A stretch of DNA of 54,361 bases from Thermoplasmata archaeon. Its GTDB lineage: Archaea; Thermoplasmatota; Thermoplasmata; Lutacidiplasmatales; UBA184. The notes below the pieces were generated by a model, which saw only the letters and a list, made by a program, of their open reading frames with translations, was not told where the DNA came from and did no database searches. The stretch spans positions 1 to 54,361 of the forward strand of contig JASHPV010000183.1 of NCBI GenBank assembly GCA_030037875.1, in the 5' to 3' direction. The translations under genes and the position numbers were made by a program. This document shows, one piece after another, positions 32,140 through 40,600 of this stretch. Every line of letters begins with the position of its first letter. Position 1 is the first letter of the stretch.

Positions 32140-32541
32140 TCAGCCCGGGTCCAAGGCCCGACGCGGAGGAAGGAGTGTCACCCGAATTCCGTCAGTAACG
32201 AATGCGAGCATAACGACCAGAGGTAACAGAGGGAGTCCTCCGAGGACACCCGACAACGCACCGGTCGCGAGGCTTGCCCCCGTTGCCGCTGCGGCCGCGA
32301 GCGCGACCAACGCGCCGGCAACGCGCCACATCGGGCGACTGTCGTGCGAACGCGACCGTATCGAGACGCCCAATGCAGCGACCAGCAGAACCGCAAGAAC
32401 CAGTCCTGCAACTTCGTGGAGTACGAATCCATTTCCCACGCGAGCCACGATCGCCGCGATGAAACTGATCCCGGTGGCCAGCGCAATCGTGAGCAGAATC
32501 AACAATGTCCGGCGCTTACTGGATTTCAGAAAGTCGACCAA
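32140..32541 (-). CDS. Four-helix membrane protein
   Basis: A 133-residue, very hydrophobic protein with four predicted helices (about residues 12-33, 39-60, 71-93 and 99-120). A His in FVLHEVAGLVLAVLLV at the start of helix 2 recalls b-type cytochromes, but a second axial ligand is not evident. It is unrecognised and stands between the zincin and the PPK2 region on the minus strand. Confidence 0.6.
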   Translation of the reverse strand: MVDFLKSSKRRTLLILLTIALATGISFIAAIVARVGNGFVLHEVAGLVLAVLLVAALGVSIRSRSHDSRPMWRVAGALVALAAAAATGASLATGALSGVLGGLPLLPLVVMLAFVTDGIRVTLLPPRRALDPG

Positions 32542-32860
32542 CCCCTGGGGGTGCGATTAACCTTGGCCCGGTCGGATCCGACATTCGTTCGGCCACCGTC
32601 GTCCCAGTTCGGTTGAGCGGCGGCGTGCGCCGGCATTATGTTCCGCAGAGGCAGTCCTCTTGTTATCCGATGGAATCATCGAGGGCTTGTCTCTTATCCT
32701 CCGATGGCGCCCTCTCCGTTGTATCGGAGCTACACCCGATGCGGCCGGGCCGCTCTGGCCGATTCAAGACACTGCCCCTACTGTGCGGACGCTTTAACCT
32801 GACCTTCCCTGTTTCCTTCAGTATCGTCAGATCCGAGTGTAGACAGGTTTCGAGGGTTCT
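32542..32860. other. 319-base gap with a degenerate zinc-ribbon remnant
   Basis: The gap separates the minus-strand membrane protein from PPK2. It holds the short zinc-ribbon-like frame at 32638-32802 and a CTTTAACC near 32792, about 70 bases before the PPK2 start, that could serve as its TATA element. Nothing else is seen. Confidence 0.4.
32638..32802 (+). pseudogene. Possible zinc-ribbon remnant
   Basis: A frame from ATG 32638 (or ATG 32704) gives at most 54 residues ending SYTRCGRAALADSRHCPYC, then ADALT. This is the common C-terminal zinc-ribbon pattern, as in the protein at 36493, but with Tyr (TAC) where the first Cys (TGC) should be. The upstream residues have no family character. It is probably the tail of a decayed gene; a real micro-protein is less likely. 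Confidence 0.3.
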
Positions 32861-33664
32861 GTGAAGGCGTACAAGGTCCGGCCCGGCCAGCCCGCGCAAA
32901 TTGACCGGGCGGATCCGGCGGACACCTCCGGATTTGACGGGGACAAGGACGCAGGTCTCCGCCGACTGGAAAAATTGACGGTCCGATTGGAGGAGCTTCA
33001 GGAACTCCTCTATGCGGACCACCAGCAGGCGCTCTTGATCGTTCTTCAGGGGATGGACTCGGCAGGAAAGGACGGTACCATCCGCCGCGTCTTCTCCGGT
33101 GTCAACCCCGAGGGGGTACGCGTCGCGTCGTTCAAGCTCCCATCGACGCTCGAAAGCGAGCACGATTTTCTGTGGAGGATCCACCAACAGGTCCCGGCCC
33201 AGGGGGAGATCGTACTGTTCAACCGTAGCCATTACGAGGATGTGCTGATCACCCGGGTCCACGGGCTCATTCCAAAAAGCACGTGGGAGCGCCGGTACCG
33301 CGAGATCAACGAGTTCGAGCGCACGTTGACCGAAGAGGGCACGACATTTCTGAAGTTCTTCCTCCATATCAGCCGGGGCGAACAGAAACGTCGGTTGAAG
33401 GAGCGGCTCGACGACCCGACTAAGCACTGGAAGTTTCGCGAGTCCGACGTTCAGGAACGCCGGTTGTGGCCCGCCTACATGGAAGCGTACGAGGAAGCGC
33501 TCACGAAGACGAGCACGACGTGGGCGCCTTGGTACATCATTCCCTCGGACCGAAAGTGGCTCCGAGACCTGCTGGTCTCCGAGGAGATCGTTCGGACGCT
33601 CGAGGGATTCCGGATGCACTACCCGCCGCTTCCTCCCGAACTACGGGCCGCGCGAGTTCGATAA
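32861..33664 (+). CDS. ppk2: Polyphosphate kinase 2 family protein
   Basis: A 267-residue PPK2 that moves phosphate between polyphosphate and nucleotides. It shows the Walker A GMDSAGKDG (residues 64-72), NPEGVRVASFKLPS, the Walker B-lid FNRSHYEDVLITRVHG, EGTTFLKFFLHIS, the RRLKERLDDPTKHWKF lid and APWYIIPSDRKW. One-domain PPK2s of this type usually phosphorylate AMP or ADP with polyphosphate; the exact class is not decided here. The start is GTG at 32861. The MFS gene follows after three bases, so they are co-transcribed. Confidence 0.96.
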   Translation: MKAYKVRPGQPAQIDRADPADTSGFDGDKDAGLRRLEKLTVRLEELQELLYADHQQALLIVLQGMDSAGKDGTIRRVFSGVNPEGVRVASFKLPSTLESEHDFLWRIHQQVPAQGEIVLFNRSHYEDVLITRVHGLIPKSTWERRYREINEFERTLTEEGTTFLKFFLHISRGEQKRRLKERLDDPTKHWKFRESDVQERRLWPAYMEAYEEALTKTSTTWAPWYIIPSDRKWLRDLLVSEEIVRTLEGFRMHYPPLPPELRAARVR

Positions 33665-33667
33665 GGA

Positions 33668-34933
33668 ATGGTCTCGCAATTCGACCGACCCCCATCCGGG
33701 TTGTCCGTGTGGATGATCCGCGGTCCGCGCGGAGCCTTTCGCTGGACAGCCTACGTTCTGGCCGTCACCTCGTTCGCGGCGGCCGTCCCGTCGCCCCTCT
33801 ACCCCGTGTACGAACACCAGTTCGAGTTTACCGCGGGCGTGCTGGGGCTGGTGTTCGCCGCCTACACGCCGGGGGTGCTGCTGATGCTTTTCTTGGTGGC
33901 TCCCCAGGCCGAACGGCGGGGCCGAAGGAGGATGCTGGCCATCGGGATGATGCTGACGGCGCTCGGGGCACTCGTCTTCGCCCTGGCGCCGGGCGTCACG
34001 TGGCTCGCAATGGCGAGATTCATTTCCGGGCTAGCCGTGGGCGCCACAACGAGCGTCGCCACGGCGGCCATGAGCGACCTCGAACCTAATCGGGACGCGC
34101 ATCACGTTGCCCGAGTGGCCGTTGCGGCGAACTTCGGAGGTTTTGCGATTGGAGTGGCGCTCAGTGGGCTGACGGTACAGTTCGGCCCCTGGCCGACTCA
34201 CCTCGTGTACTTCCTGCCCGTCGCGGCGAGTGTCCTCGGACTCCTCGCGGTCTCTGTGACGCCGGAAACAGCTCCGGACATCGGTGTGAAACTGCCGTAC
34301 CGCATCCAAGGCGTCTCGGTGCCGCCGCAGATTCTGCGTCCGTTCTGGGTCGCGACCGGGGGCATCGCGGCCTGCTACTCGATCTACGGCTTCTTCGCCG
34401 CTCTTGTACCCTCGTACGTGCGAACCGTGCTGATGGATCCACACGCTTCGGCGGTCGGGCTGGTCGTGGCGTCGATGTTCGGCATGGCCGCCATCACGCA
34501 GCTGGCCACGGCTCAAATCCGGGACCGACGCGCGCTCTTGGTCGGATTTCCCCTCATGATCTTCACCCTGGTCGGCCTAGTCCTGATCCTTCCGTACGCC
34601 TCGTGGACCTTCATCTTCCCCGTTTCCGCCGGGCTGGGGATCGCCGTGGGCCTGACCTTCATGGGCAGCGTTACGCTCGTCGACCGGGTGGCACCGGATG
34701 CGGCGCGCGGGGAAACCCTCGCCGGATTTTACTCTGCCGGATACATGGCGCTCGCGGTACCCACGATTGGTATTGCCGAGGTATCGGAGCGTGTCGGGCT
34801 CGCGGATGCGGGGATTCTGTTCGGGTCCGTTTTGGCCTTGGTCGTCTGCCTGATGTACGTGGCGATACTTCGCACCCCCACCCCGCCCGGCGGCGGCGGT
34901 CGGCGGCGGAACGACCCAACCGGCCCCGCGTGA
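33668..34933 (+). CDS. MFS transporter
   Basis: A 421-residue major-facilitator protein with about 12 membrane helices. The inter-helix motif QAERRGRRRMLAIGMML after helix 2 is a variant of the family A-motif, and the second half repeats the pattern. Substrate unknown; drug-like or metabolite export is common for this type. It sits three bases after PPK2. Confidence 0.9.
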   Translation: MVSQFDRPPSGLSVWMIRGPRGAFRWTAYVLAVTSFAAAVPSPLYPVYEHQFEFTAGVLGLVFAAYTPGVLLMLFLVAPQAERRGRRRMLAIGMMLTALGALVFALAPGVTWLAMARFISGLAVGATTSVATAAMSDLEPNRDAHHVARVAVAANFGGFAIGVALSGLTVQFGPWPTHLVYFLPVAASVLGLLAVSVTPETAPDIGVKLPYRIQGVSVPPQILRPFWVATGGIAACYSIYGFFAALVPSYVRTVLMDPHASAVGLVVASMFGMAAITQLATAQIRDRRALLVGFPLMIFTLVGLVLILPYASWTFIFPVSAGLGIAVGLTFMGSVTLVDRVAPDAARGETLAGFYSAGYMALAVPTIGIAEVSERVGLADAGILFGSVLALVVCLMYVAILRTPTPPGGGGRRRNDPTGPA

Positions 34934-34976
34934 ACTTCAGCCGGCGTCGCGGTTCCTCAGGCGGTCTTAAGCTCGG

Positions 34977-34983
34977 CTTTTTA
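34977..34983 (+). promoter_or_regulatory. TATA-like box of the cDPG-synthetase-family gene
   Basis: CTTTTTA is centred 30 bases before the ATG at 35010, supporting a leaderless start there rather than the TTG at 34992. Confidence 0.5.
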
Positions 34984-35009
34984 GGGTCCCGTTGCCCCTT
35001 CGCGGCGGT

Positions 35010-36365
35010 ATGGCGAGAAAGCGAGTCGTTGTCATGGGCGCAGCGGGCCGAGATTTTCACAATTTCAACGTCCTCTACCGGGGCCATCCGGAGTATGAGG
35101 TGGTCGCCTTCACCGCAACGCAGATTCCGAACATCGCCGGGCGAATCTATCCGGCGGTGCTCGCGGGTCCCGAGTACCCGAACGGGATCCCTATTCTCCC
35201 GGAAGAGGAACTTCCGGACCTCGTCCGGAAGCAGAGCGTAGACCTGGTGCTCCTGGCCTACTCGGACCTGCCCGAAGTCGAGGTCATGCACAAGGGCTCG
35301 ATCGCTCTCGCCGCCGGCGCCAGCTTCCTTCTCGCGGGCCCTAAGGAAACAATGCTGAGGTCGACCAAGCCGGTACTGAGCGTCTGCGCGGTCCGCACAG
35401 GGGCTGGCAAGAGCCCGCTGACTCGTTTCGTCTCCCGGTACCTGCGCTCGCGCGGATTCCGGGTGGCGATCGTACGTCACCCGATGCCGTACGGCGATCT
35501 AGCCGCGCAAGCCGTCCAACGCTTCGCGAAGCTCGAGGATCTCGACACCGCTCACTGTACCATCGAGGAACGAGAGGAGTACGAACCCCACCTCCGAGAT
35601 GGGGCGGTCGTGTTCGCCGGTGTCGATTATGAGGCAATCCTGCGACGCGCTGAGCCGGAAGCCGACGTCATCCTCTGGGACGGCGGTAACAACGATTTTT
35701 CGTTTTACCGGCCCGATCTCCAGATCGTTGTAGCGGACCCCCACCGGCCCGGTCACGAGCTTTCGTACTACCCCGGGGAGGTAAATTTCAGAATGGCGGA
35801 TGTGATTGTCGTCAGCAAGACCGACTCGGCGCTCCCTCAGAACGTGGCTTCCATTGAGGCCAACGCCGCCCGGGTCAATCCCCAGGCCGAGGTCGTTCGC
35901 GGTGCCCTGGAGTTGACCGCCGATCAACCGGAACGGCTTCGAGGCCGACGCGTACTGGTGATCGAGGACGGGCCCACCATCACCCACGGCGGCATGGCCT
36001 ACGGCGCCGGCACCTTACTGGCGCGGGCCCAGGGTGCTGTCATCGTCGATGCCCAGCCGTTCGCGGTCGGGAGCATTGCCCGCGTGTACGAGCAGTACCC
36101 ACACCTCAAGAGCATCCTTCCTGCGATGGGGTACAGTGCGGAACAGGTCCGGGAACTGGAGGAAACGATTCGACGGTCCGATGCGGAGTTCGTTGTGGAC
36201 GGGAGTCCCGTCAACTTGAGCCACCTGGTCCACGTCGACGTCCCACTGGTGAATGTGACATACCTGTACGAGGACCTGGACGGCCGGATGGCTAGGGTGC
36301 TGGAGCGGTTCGCCCTGCAGTACCTCACGTCCGCCCGTCCAGGGTCGGCCCGGACCGCCGGGTAG
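35010..36365 (+). CDS. Cyclic 2,3-diphosphoglycerate synthetase-family P-loop protein
   Basis: A 451-residue member of COG2403. Residues 1-120 form a Rossmann-like domain (VVVMGAAGRDFHNFNVLYRG); a P-loop-like AVRTGAGKSPLTRFV follows near 130, then the GDL, ILWDGGNNDFSFYRPDL and VVSKTDSA motifs of the family. The Methanothermus enzyme makes cyclic 2,3-diphosphoglycerate, a thermoprotective solute, but many COG2403 proteins lie in organisms without that compound, so the reaction is uncertain. The ATG at 35010 starts MARKRVVVMG and fits the TATA box. Confidence 0.85.
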   Translation: MARKRVVVMGAAGRDFHNFNVLYRGHPEYEVVAFTATQIPNIAGRIYPAVLAGPEYPNGIPILPEEELPDLVRKQSVDLVLLAYSDLPEVEVMHKGSIALAAGASFLLAGPKETMLRSTKPVLSVCAVRTGAGKSPLTRFVSRYLRSRGFRVAIVRHPMPYGDLAAQAVQRFAKLEDLDTAHCTIEEREEYEPHLRDGAVVFAGVDYEAILRRAEPEADVILWDGGNNDFSFYRPDLQIVVADPHRPGHELSYYPGEVNFRMADVIVVSKTDSALPQNVASIEANAARVNPQAEVVRGALELTADQPERLRGRRVLVIEDGPTITHGGMAYGAGTLLARAQGAVIVDAQPFAVGSIARVYEQYPHLKSILPAMGYSAEQVRELEETIRRSDAEFVVDGSPVNLSHLVHVDVPLVNVTYLYEDLDGRMARVLERFALQYLTSARPGSARTAG

Positions 36366-36461
36366 AACGACGGCAAGGTTGGACGGCCCAATCTGCGCCC
36401 TGTGTTCGAGCCTCGGTCTCGGTAAGGAACCGCGGATGCAATGCGAGGCCCGATACGAACG

Positions 36462-36469
36462 TTAGAATA
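36462..36469 (+). promoter_or_regulatory. TATA-like box of the zinc-ribbon membrane protein
   Basis: TTAGAATA is centred about 27 bases before the ATG at 36493. Confidence 0.5.
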
Positions 36470-36492
36470 GGGGACCGCAAGTCCCCCTCGGG

Positions 36493-37014
36493 ATGAGATT
36501 CTCCCACTTGATCCCCATACTCATCGGAGTGGCAATCCTCCTCTTCGGAATCTATCTGGTCTCGACCAACGGGTATCTCGACGGAAAGTACCTTCCGAGC
36601 TTCATCGGGATTCAGCCGTGCAGCTCCGGTTCGCCGAGCTCGCCGCTCAACGGCACTGGGTGCACGGGGTTCGGGGCCTTCGAAGGCTTCGGCGTCGGCA
36701 CGATCGTGTGCATCTCTGGACTCGGGATCATAGGGGGTTCTCTCCGTCGAGGATTCTCGTCATCGGCCGCTGGCTCGACCGCTCTGACCCCTGAAGCCCT
36801 CTCCGCGCTCGTCCAGGGCCAAAGTCGGTTGCAGGCGGCTCCGGGGGCAATTGCTCCGGGTCCGCGATTGGGGACGGTTTACTGTTCCACTTGTGGTGCG
36901 GCCAATCCTTCGGAGGCCAAGTTTTGCCACCAATGCGCGACCGCGATGCCGGGCGCTGCCCCACTGGCCCAGCCTGCCGCACCGCCCTCCGTTCCTCCCG
37001 GGGCGGGGGGCTAA
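36493..37014 (+). CDS. Membrane protein with C-terminal zinc ribbon
   Basis: A 173-residue protein with two membrane helices (about residues 6-25 and 67-85), a short outer loop containing two cysteines and, after a linker, a cytosolic zinc ribbon CSTCGAANPSEAKFCHQC. A Pro/Ala-rich tail follows. Such ribbon-tailed small membrane proteins are common in this part of the archaea and have no assigned role. It is promoted by its own TATA-like box; the next gene follows 57 bases later. Confidence 0.75.
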   Translation: MRFSHLIPILIGVAILLFGIYLVSTNGYLDGKYLPSFIGIQPCSSGSPSSPLNGTGCTGFGAFEGFGVGTIVCISGLGIIGGSLRRGFSSSAAGSTALTPEALSALVQGQSRLQAAPGAIAPGPRLGTVYCSTCGAANPSEAKFCHQCATAMPGAAPLAQPAAPPSVPPGAGG

Positions 37015-37070
37015 CCGGCCGCTCGACCCTTGGCGCTAAATTTCCGCGCGTATCCGAAGGGGACGATTCC

Positions 37071-37607
37071 ATGGGACTTTCTCTATCGGAGATCACGTTC
37101 ATCCTCAGTGCCATCAGCTCGACGGCGGTCATCGCGGGCGCGTTTTTCATCGTCTTTCAGTTGCGCCAGAACGCGAAGCTGATCGAGGCCACTCTGGCCC
37201 AGAATCGGAACGATGCGGCGTTCAACATCCTGGACCGGCTGACGCAAGAGGGGACCGGGCGTCGCCGGAAACAGCTCCGCGACGTCTCCACGCGACATGT
37301 CAAGGAGGGCTGGGACGGATTCATCGGGAGCCTCGAGGCGTACGAGGTGAGCGGTTTCGCGTACCAGTACGAATTGATCGGCCAGTTCGTCCGCGAGGGT
37401 ATCGTCGACCTCGACCTCGTCACTCACATGCTGAGCTACCTGATCGTCTCGGACTGGCTTCAGTTCCGGCCGATCGCGGACTATCTCAACATCCAGTTCG
37501 GAACGAAGGTCAGCCCGTGGATCCATTTCCAGTGGCTCGCGGAAAAGTGCCGGCAGCATTTGGACTCCCCTGCCCACGACGCCGAGGCGCCCATCATCGG
37601 CACCTGA
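37071..37607 (+). CDS. DUF4760-like single-helix membrane protein
   Basis: A 178-residue protein with one N-terminal helix (ITFILSAISSTAVIAGAFFIV) followed by QLRQNAKLIEATLAQNRNDA and a helical cytosolic domain, the layout of DUF4760 proteins. Function unknown. The ATG at 37071 was chosen because CTAAATT lies about 32 bases upstream and the frame before it reads like the shadow of the preceding gene. It converges on the pseudo-IleRS gene with a 29-base gap. Confidence 0.72.
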   Translation: MGLSLSEITFILSAISSTAVIAGAFFIVFQLRQNAKLIEATLAQNRNDAAFNILDRLTQEGTGRRRKQLRDVSTRHVKEGWDGFIGSLEAYEVSGFAYQYELIGQFVREGIVDLDLVTHMLSYLIVSDWLQFRPIADYLNIQFGTKVSPWIHFQWLAEKCRQHLDSPAHDAEAPIIGT

Positions 37608-37636
37608 GCGCCCGGAGGCGCGGCGTTCGGTCCGGC

Positions 37637-40600
37637 TCAAGTGGGAGCGACGGGGAAGGCGACCTTCAACATCTCAACCTCTCCCGGGGTCAAAAGTCGA
37701 GGGTTGACCGGCACCCACACCGCGGTCCCGGAGGCCTGGGCTCGCACGTGCAGCTCCCGGAGCAGTTTCAACACGGGCGCCAGCGTGTTGACCGTGACGA
37801 GGTACTCGAAGCCTTCGAGCAGCACCGCACTGACGTGGCCCTCTCCCAGCGCACTAACGAAGAGCGTCTCGAGCGCCGCGACGTCGCTTGGCCGCACCGA
37901 GTTCTGACGCCCGACATTGGAGAGCCAGATCACGGTGATGTCCCGAGTTCCGATGCGCCGGCGGAGCCGGTCCGGAAACTCTCGCGTGACGCAAAGACCC
38001 CGGCGGCCGACCGACACGGCATCGAGGAATCGGCTCCAGGCCGCGTCCGTGGTGTCCTCGACGAGGAGTTCGATGCCTTGATGGAGCAAGGACGTCGGCG
38101 CAGGTGCCGCTTCGGCCACGTCCGCGGACACGGGCGGTTTCCACGGGGGAAGCGGAACGGCTTCGGGTCGGGGAGCCGGCGGAGCCACTGCGCGGATCAC
38201 GGGAGGGGTCGCTGCGGGACCCGCGCGCGGGAGGGCGGGAGTGGAGACACTCGGCAGAGTCGGGACCGAGGCACTGGGAGACGCCGAGGAGATCGGTTCG
38301 GGCACCGTCGGTTCTGGGAGAGACTCCGGGGGCGCAGCCTCCGGTTCGGGAGCGGGCTCCGGCTCGGGAGGCTCAACGCGCGGGGGAGGCCAGACCCAGA
38401 TACGGTCCGGGACCGCTCCTCCGAAGTGGCGGACCACCTCCCGGGCGAGATACGGTCCGAATCCGGGCACGGTGACCAGCTTCTCGTACGGCGCGTGGGA
38501 AAGGGACTCGAAATCTGTGAATCCCGCGTCCCAGGCGGCGGCGAGCTTGGTGACACCCAAGTAGGGTGCGCCGACGGCCTGGTCGAGTTGCTCCAGCGTA
38601 CCGTGGAGGGTCGTCTCCCGGTTCCGTACCTCCTCACTCAAGAAATCCGGACCCTCGGACTCCACCGGTTCGAAGCGTACGGCCTGGCGCCCCCGTCGGC
38701 CAAGATGCCGGGAAACGCGGGCCTTGCGCCGTCCCACCGGTCGTGGGAGGCCCGGTACCCAGATCCGCCATCGCGTGCCGACCGCGGTCCGGCCATTCGT
38801 GGTCTCTCCAGGGATGAACCGCGTCCCGCTCGACACCGCCTCAAAGCGAGGTACGCGAAGAGACTGTGCAATCGCCACGGCATGGCTTCGGAGCTCCTCC
38901 TCGAGCGCCGGAGGCGCCTCGACCCAAACCTCCGTGATGTTCGAACCCGCCGGCGCGGAGGTCAGTCGTCGACGCGCCGAACGCACTACGCGGTACGCGT
39001 CGGGACCTAGCCCTAACATTAGGTCGAGCGCGGCGGAGCTGGTTCCTTGGGGGAGCTTGAGATACAGCTCTCCCTGGGGCGCCGGCAGCACCATCATCCC
39101 GGGAGGGAGCGCGTCGATCAGTTCGACCATCGACGGGAGCAGCTGTACGGGGCTCGCGCCGAGCACAACGCTGAGCGTCTGATTCCGCAGCGCCTCCTTG
39201 ACCCTCTTCCCGGGCATCTGAGAGACCAACGTGGCGATCCGCCCGGCGCTCGCCCGATAGACGCGCTGGAGCTCGGCCAGGTTCGGTTCGACGCGGATCT
39301 GGCGGCCTTCCCACGGGCGGGCCGGTGAGGCGATCTCGATGCTCTCGGTTGGAAGCACGCGCGTGAGAACGGGCAGCAGGGCCTGGAGTTCCGCGGCGAC
39401 CGCCTCGTCGCGCGCATTGACCACGACGCTGGCCCACCGAATCGAACGCGGCAACGACAGCCGGTGACGGGCCCGCTCGACGGCCAGGGCGATCGGAACG
39501 AGTCGGTCCAGCAGCTTCTCGGAGGCCGGATCGACGAGACTCTGTCGGACCGGGGCAAGCGGCGCCTCGAACAGGCTCCGGGCGTCGTCCCGAAGGGAAC
39601 GGTCGATGGCCTCCATGGTGAAGGGAGCGAAGGGGGCCCACAGCTGTGCGAGCCCAGACACCACGTAGACCAGCACTCGTTCAGCGGCCGTTTTGCCGGG
39701 GCTTTGAGCGGCCTCATCGAGGCGGCTTCGAGCGATCAGCAGGTACTGCTCCCGGAGGTCGTGGTCGGCGAACCGGGTGATGCGGTCGAGCGTTTGGGGG
39801 AACCGCCCCGCGGCCAATCCCGCCAGCGCGTCGGCCCGAAACCGTTCGAAGCGGGACACGAAGGCCCGGTCCTCTTCGGGCAACGAATCTCGGACCCGGG
39901 CGAGGGACTGGTCCCCGAGCGGAAGGCCGTCCCGAGCGAGGCTTCCGGAGAGCTGGTACGCCACTCGCCAAAATCTCCGTAGGTGCCGCACATCCTCGGC
40001 CACTACGGACGCGAGGGGGGAGGCAGCCCGGCGTCGGGTGGCCATCCGAACGAGAGCGCAGCGGACCGCGTCGACGGGAGCGGCCGGGTCCACGCGAGCC
40101 GAGGCCTCGTCCACGGAACCGGTCGGCACGAGGATGAGGCGAGTGTCGGCCGGACGCGCGGACGCCGCGAACTGGCCGACGAGGTGGGTCAACAGCAGTG
40201 GCCCCCTCCGCTGTTCGGGCAATAGCAGTCCGACCCCATTGTCCGTGGGAAATGGGTTCATGCGGGCCCATCGGTAGAGCGCCTCATTGAACACCGGAAG
40301 CAGACGCCGCCGTACTTCGACTCGAACGCCTCCACAGGAGCATTTGGGACCCGTCCCCGCCGGTGCGAGCCGTGAGCAGCTTCCACACTCTTGGAGGGCC
40401 GGGTACGCGGGGTCCTCGGTGGTCCGTGCGTCGGTCGCCGGCCAAGGCACCACCTCCGACGCCAAGGGTAGCGCCTCCCCGGGCAGAAGCTGCTTGAAAA
40501 GGTACAACGTTTCGGCGTCGATCCGGTCCGGTTCCAGCCTCCACGCCCGGCCGGGCCTCCAGAAGAGACCGGTCCCGCAGTCCCCGCACCGCGGAACTCC

